From positions 3,482-12,094 of the forward strand of contig DKYZ01000034.1 in the NCBI GenBank assembly GCA_002493515.1: DNA of 8,613 nt. The letters are read 5' to 3'. Below the pieces are notes generated by a model. The model had not been told where the DNA came from. It saw only the letters and a list, made by a program, of their open reading frames with translations, and did not search any database. Below are positions 6,137 to 8,613 of the stretch, piece by piece; position 1 is the stretch's first letter, and every line of letters begins with the position of its first letter. The stretch comes from Porphyromonadaceae bacterium UBA7087. Its GTDB lineage: Bacteria > Bacteroidota > Bacteroidia > Bacteroidales > Muribaculaceae. A program made the position numbers and the translations under genes.

Positions 6137-8545
6137 ATGAAATTCAGAAGCGCACTTATATTCATATTGTCGGCAGCCTCTTCAGTGGCCGCCGTGGCCG
6201 AGAACGTGAAAATCTCGGGAAAGGTGACCGACAACGCCGACAAGCCGGTGGAATTCGCCACCGTCAGGATAGCCGGCACAGCCGTCGGCACCAATACCGA
6301 CCTCAAGGGCCTCTACTCGCTGAGCGTCGCTGAGAAGGATACGATCGACGTCGTGTTCAGCTGCATCGGATTCAAGACCGTAAGCCACAAGCTGCTCCAT
6401 CCCAAGGGCGACCTAACGCTTAATGTCAGGCTATATCCCGACGATGTGGTGCTCCAGGAGGTGGAGGTGACAGGATTCCGCAACAACATCAACGGTATGC
6501 AGTCGTTCGACACGGAGTCGTTCAAGCTCTCTCCCGATGTCAGCGGCGGAAGTGTGGAGGCCATGCTCACCACGATGCCGGGAGTGAACTCCAGCAACGA
6601 GATGAGCTCGCAGTATTCTGTGCGCGGAGGGTCGTTCGATGAGAACTCGGTCTATATCAACGGCGTGGAGGTTTACCGTCCGCAGCTCGTGCGCAGCGGC
6701 CAGCAGGAGGGACTGAGCATAATCAACCCTGATCTCGTAGGCAACATCAAATTCTCCTCGGGAGGTTTCCCTGCCCGCTACGCCGACAAGATGTCGTCGG
6801 CCCTCGACATAACCTACCGTGAGCCTGAATCATTCGAGGGGGCTGTAGGCCTCAGCCTCATGGGCGGCAACTTAGCGCTGGGACAGAACTCAGGCAAGTT
6901 CTCCCAGATCCACGGCCTGCGCCTGAAGAAAAACAATTCCATCCTCTCATCCCTCGAGACTCGCGGAGAATATGATCCCCTCTATTTCGATTATCAGACC
7001 AACATGAGTCTCAAGCCGAACGACAAATGGACATTCAATCTCCTGGGAAACATCTCGATCAACCATTTCAATTTCAAGCCGACCGACCGTGAGACAAATT
7101 TCGGCACAGCGGAGGATACCAAGCATTTCAAGGTATATTTCGACGGAGAGGAGAAAGACAAATTTGAGACCTACCTCGGCTCCCTGACAGCCACCTACCG
7201 CCGCAACCGCGCCACCACGTTCTCTCTCGGCGTCTCGGCGTTCCTCACCAATGAGCTTGTCAGCTACGACATATCCGGCGAATACTGGCTCGACCAGGCC
7301 GGCACAGGCGGCTCTGAAGGCGTCGGGGGTCAGCTCGGCGTAGGGAAATATATGGAACATTCGCGCAACAGACTCAAGGCATCCGTGATTCAGGCGGCCC
7401 TGAAAGGCACTACCGTCGTGAAGAGAAACAATATCTCATACGGAATAGTATATCAGCGCGAATCATTCCGCGACCGCACCAAGGAATGGGAATGGCGCGA
7501 TTCCGCCGGCTACTCGCTGCCGACTCTTCCCGAGGGCGTGCATCTGATATACAATCTCGCGTCCCGCCAGGATGTCTCCACCAACCGCGTGGCCCTCTAT
7601 GCCGAAGACGCCATTTATTTCGACACAAATAAGGCGTATATGACCCTTAACGCTGGTGTAAGGCTCTCCTACTGGGATTTCAACGAGGAGTTCCTGTTCT
7701 CTCCGCGTGTAAATTTCAGCATCAGCCCGGTGGAGCACAATAGATGGCTTTTCCGAGCAGCCCTCGGAATGTATTACCAGTCTCCTTTCTACAAGGAATA
7801 CCGCGAGGCCCGCAGCGACGACTACGGCAATTCGATAGTTAGGCTCAACAGAGACATAAAGTCTCCGAGGAGCATTCAGTTCCTGATCGGCACGGACTAT
7901 ACGTTCCGCGCGATGAACCGACCGTTCAAGATCACGGCGGAAGCGTATTACAAGAATCTCGCCAATCTCATATCCTACGAATACGACAACCTGAAGATCA
8001 ACTACTCGGGCGTAAACGACAGCAAGGGATACATCATGGGACTTGACTTCAAGCTTTTCGGCCAGTTTGTGGCCGGCTCAGACTCCTGGCTCTCATTCTC
8101 CCTTATGAAGACGCAGCAGGATCTGAACGGCAAGAAGGTGCCGCTCCCGAGCGACCAGAGATACTCCCTCGGTCTCTATTTCACTGATTATTTCCCGAAA
8201 TTCCCGAAACTCAAGTTCAGTCTCAAAGGCGTGTTCTCCGACGGACTCACGATGACGGCCCCGCGTGTGTCACGCGACAAGGCCTATTTCCGCGCCCCGG
8301 CCTACAAACGTGTGGACATAGGCGTAAGCTATCAGCTTGTAGGAGCGCCCTCAGATGGTGTCAGGCCCTACAATTTCTGGCGTCATTTCAAGAGCATCGT
8401 CATAGGGCTTGAATGTTTCAATCTTTTCGACATATCCAATGTAAGCAGCTATTACTGGGTGACGGATGTAAACAATATCCAGTATGCCGTGCCCAACTAT
8501 CTAACGCAACGTCAGCTTAACCTCAGACTCTCTTGCGAGTTCTGA
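6137..8545 (+). CDS. TonB-dependent outer-membrane receptor with carboxypeptidase-regulatory-like domain
   Basis: This complete 802-residue receptor imports a ligand across the outer membrane using TonB-ExbBD energy; the ligand is unknown. A signal peptide covers about residues 1-21 (MKFRSALIFILSAASSVAAVA, predicted cut after AVA). A carboxypeptidase-D-regulatory-like beta domain follows at about 25-100, with ISGKVTD and the SCIGFK segment. A TonB-box-like stretch, LQEVEVTGF, lies at 106-114. The plug is about 115-228 and contains MPGVNSS, YSVRGGSFDENSVYINGVEVY (160-180) and FSSGGFPARY (206-215). The rest, to 802, is aromatic-rich beta-barrel ending LRLSCEF, with the terminal phenylalanine typical of outer-membrane proteins. 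No SusD-like lipoprotein gene is seen upstream, and only 68 bases follow, so a SusCD pair cannot be fully excluded. The start ATG is at 6137-6139. Stop TGA is at 8543-8545. Confidence 0.95.
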   Translation: MKFRSALIFILSAASSVAAVAENVKISGKVTDNADKPVEFATVRIAGTAVGTNTDLKGLYSLSVAEKDTIDVVFSCIGFKTVSHKLLHPKGDLTLNVRLYPDDVVLQEVEVTGFRNNINGMQSFDTESFKLSPDVSGGSVEAMLTTMPGVNSSNEMSSQYSVRGGSFDENSVYINGVEVYRPQLVRSGQQEGLSIINPDLVGNIKFSSGGFPARYADKMSSALDITYREPESFEGAVGLSLMGGNLALGQNSGKFSQIHGLRLKKNNSILSSLETRGEYDPLYFDYQTNMSLKPNDKWTFNLLGNISINHFNFKPTDRETNFGTAEDTKHFKVYFDGEEKDKFETYLGSLTATYRRNRATTFSLGVSAFLTNELVSYDISGEYWLDQAGTGGSEGVGGQLGVGKYMEHSRNRLKASVIQAALKGTTVVKRNNISYGIVYQRESFRDRTKEWEWRDSAGYSLPTLPEGVHLIYNLASRQDVSTNRVALYAEDAIYFDTNKAYMTLNAGVRLSYWDFNEEFLFSPRVNFSISPVEHNRWLFRAALGMYYQSPFYKEYREARSDDYGNSIVRLNRDIKSPRSIQFLIGTDYTFRAMNRPFKITAEAYYKNLANLISYEYDNLKINYSGVNDSKGYIMGLDFKLFGQFVAGSDSWLSFSLMKTQQDLNGKKVPLPSDQRYSLGLYFTDYFPKFPKLKFSLKGVFSDGLTMTAPRVSRDKAYFRAPAYKRVDIGVSYQLVGAPSDGVRPYNFWRHFKSIVIGLECFNLFDISNVSSYYWVTDVNNIQYAVPNYLTQRQLNLRLSCEF

Positions 8546-8558
8546 CAAGATATTCTCT

Positions 8559-8591
8559 CCCTCTTGTTTGTTGTAAATGTTGTAGAGAGGG
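8559..8591 (+). terminator. Weak stem-loop after the TonB receptor gene
   Basis: CCCTCT (8559-8564) can pair with AGAGGG (8586-8591) across a 21-nt T/G-rich loop, starting 14 nt past the stop codon. The stem is short, the loop is long and no T-run follows, so terminator function is doubtful. The remaining bases to 8613 show only a GGAATT direct repeat (8596-8601 and 8606-8611). Confidence 0.2.
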
Positions 8592-8613
8592 CGCCGGAAT
8601 TCAATGGAATTAC

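Overview
The window looks like a chromosomal segment from a Gram-negative Bacteroidota bacterium, most likely order Bacteroidales and perhaps a Muribaculaceae-like gut lineage. Four things support this. There is a TonB-dependent receptor with an N-terminal carboxypeptidase-regulatory-like domain. A DUF3843-like protein lies downstream. Two sites match the Bacteroidota promoter pattern (TTTG about 20 bp upstream of TAnnTTTG). Start codons generally lack a strong Shine-Dalgarno sequence. The family-level placement is inference only.

Layout: positions 1-5337 are read on the minus strand and 5434-8545 on the plus strand, diverging from an intergenic region of about 96 bp. In transcription order on the minus strand: (i) a membrane-anchored LTA-synthase-like sulfatase-superfamily enzyme (3472-5337, TTG start), followed 5 nt later by (ii) a PAP2 phosphatase (2750-3466), forming one tight operon behind a strong consensus promoter at 5363-5393; (iii) hisS, histidyl-tRNA synthetase (1263-2624), with its own candidate promoter, an overlapping dyad and a leader hairpin; and, 15 nt after hisS, (iv) a DUF3843-like protein of unknown function (39-1247). 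On the plus strand, (v) a free-standing B3/B4-domain protein, related to the editing domain of phenylalanyl-tRNA synthetase (5434-6108), is followed 28 nt later by (vi) a complete TonB-dependent outer-membrane receptor (6137-8545).

How the genes may work together: the sulfatase-like transferase and PAP2 phosphatase are probably co-transcribed and both act in or at the inner membrane, consistent with envelope lipid or glycan head-group modification (inference). hisS and the DUF3843-like gene are probably co-transcribed. The B3/B4 protein and the receptor are probably co-transcribed but have no obvious shared role. All six genes appear intact and no stretch over 300 bp lacks a gene. I see no rRNA, tRNA, CRISPR array, insertion sequence or phage gene. 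The region is mostly ordinary core genome. The points that merit a second look are the regulatory region of hisS, the forced TTG start of the sulfatase-like gene, the altered PAP2 motifs, and the free-standing B3/B4 protein. I found no convincing new multi-gene system.
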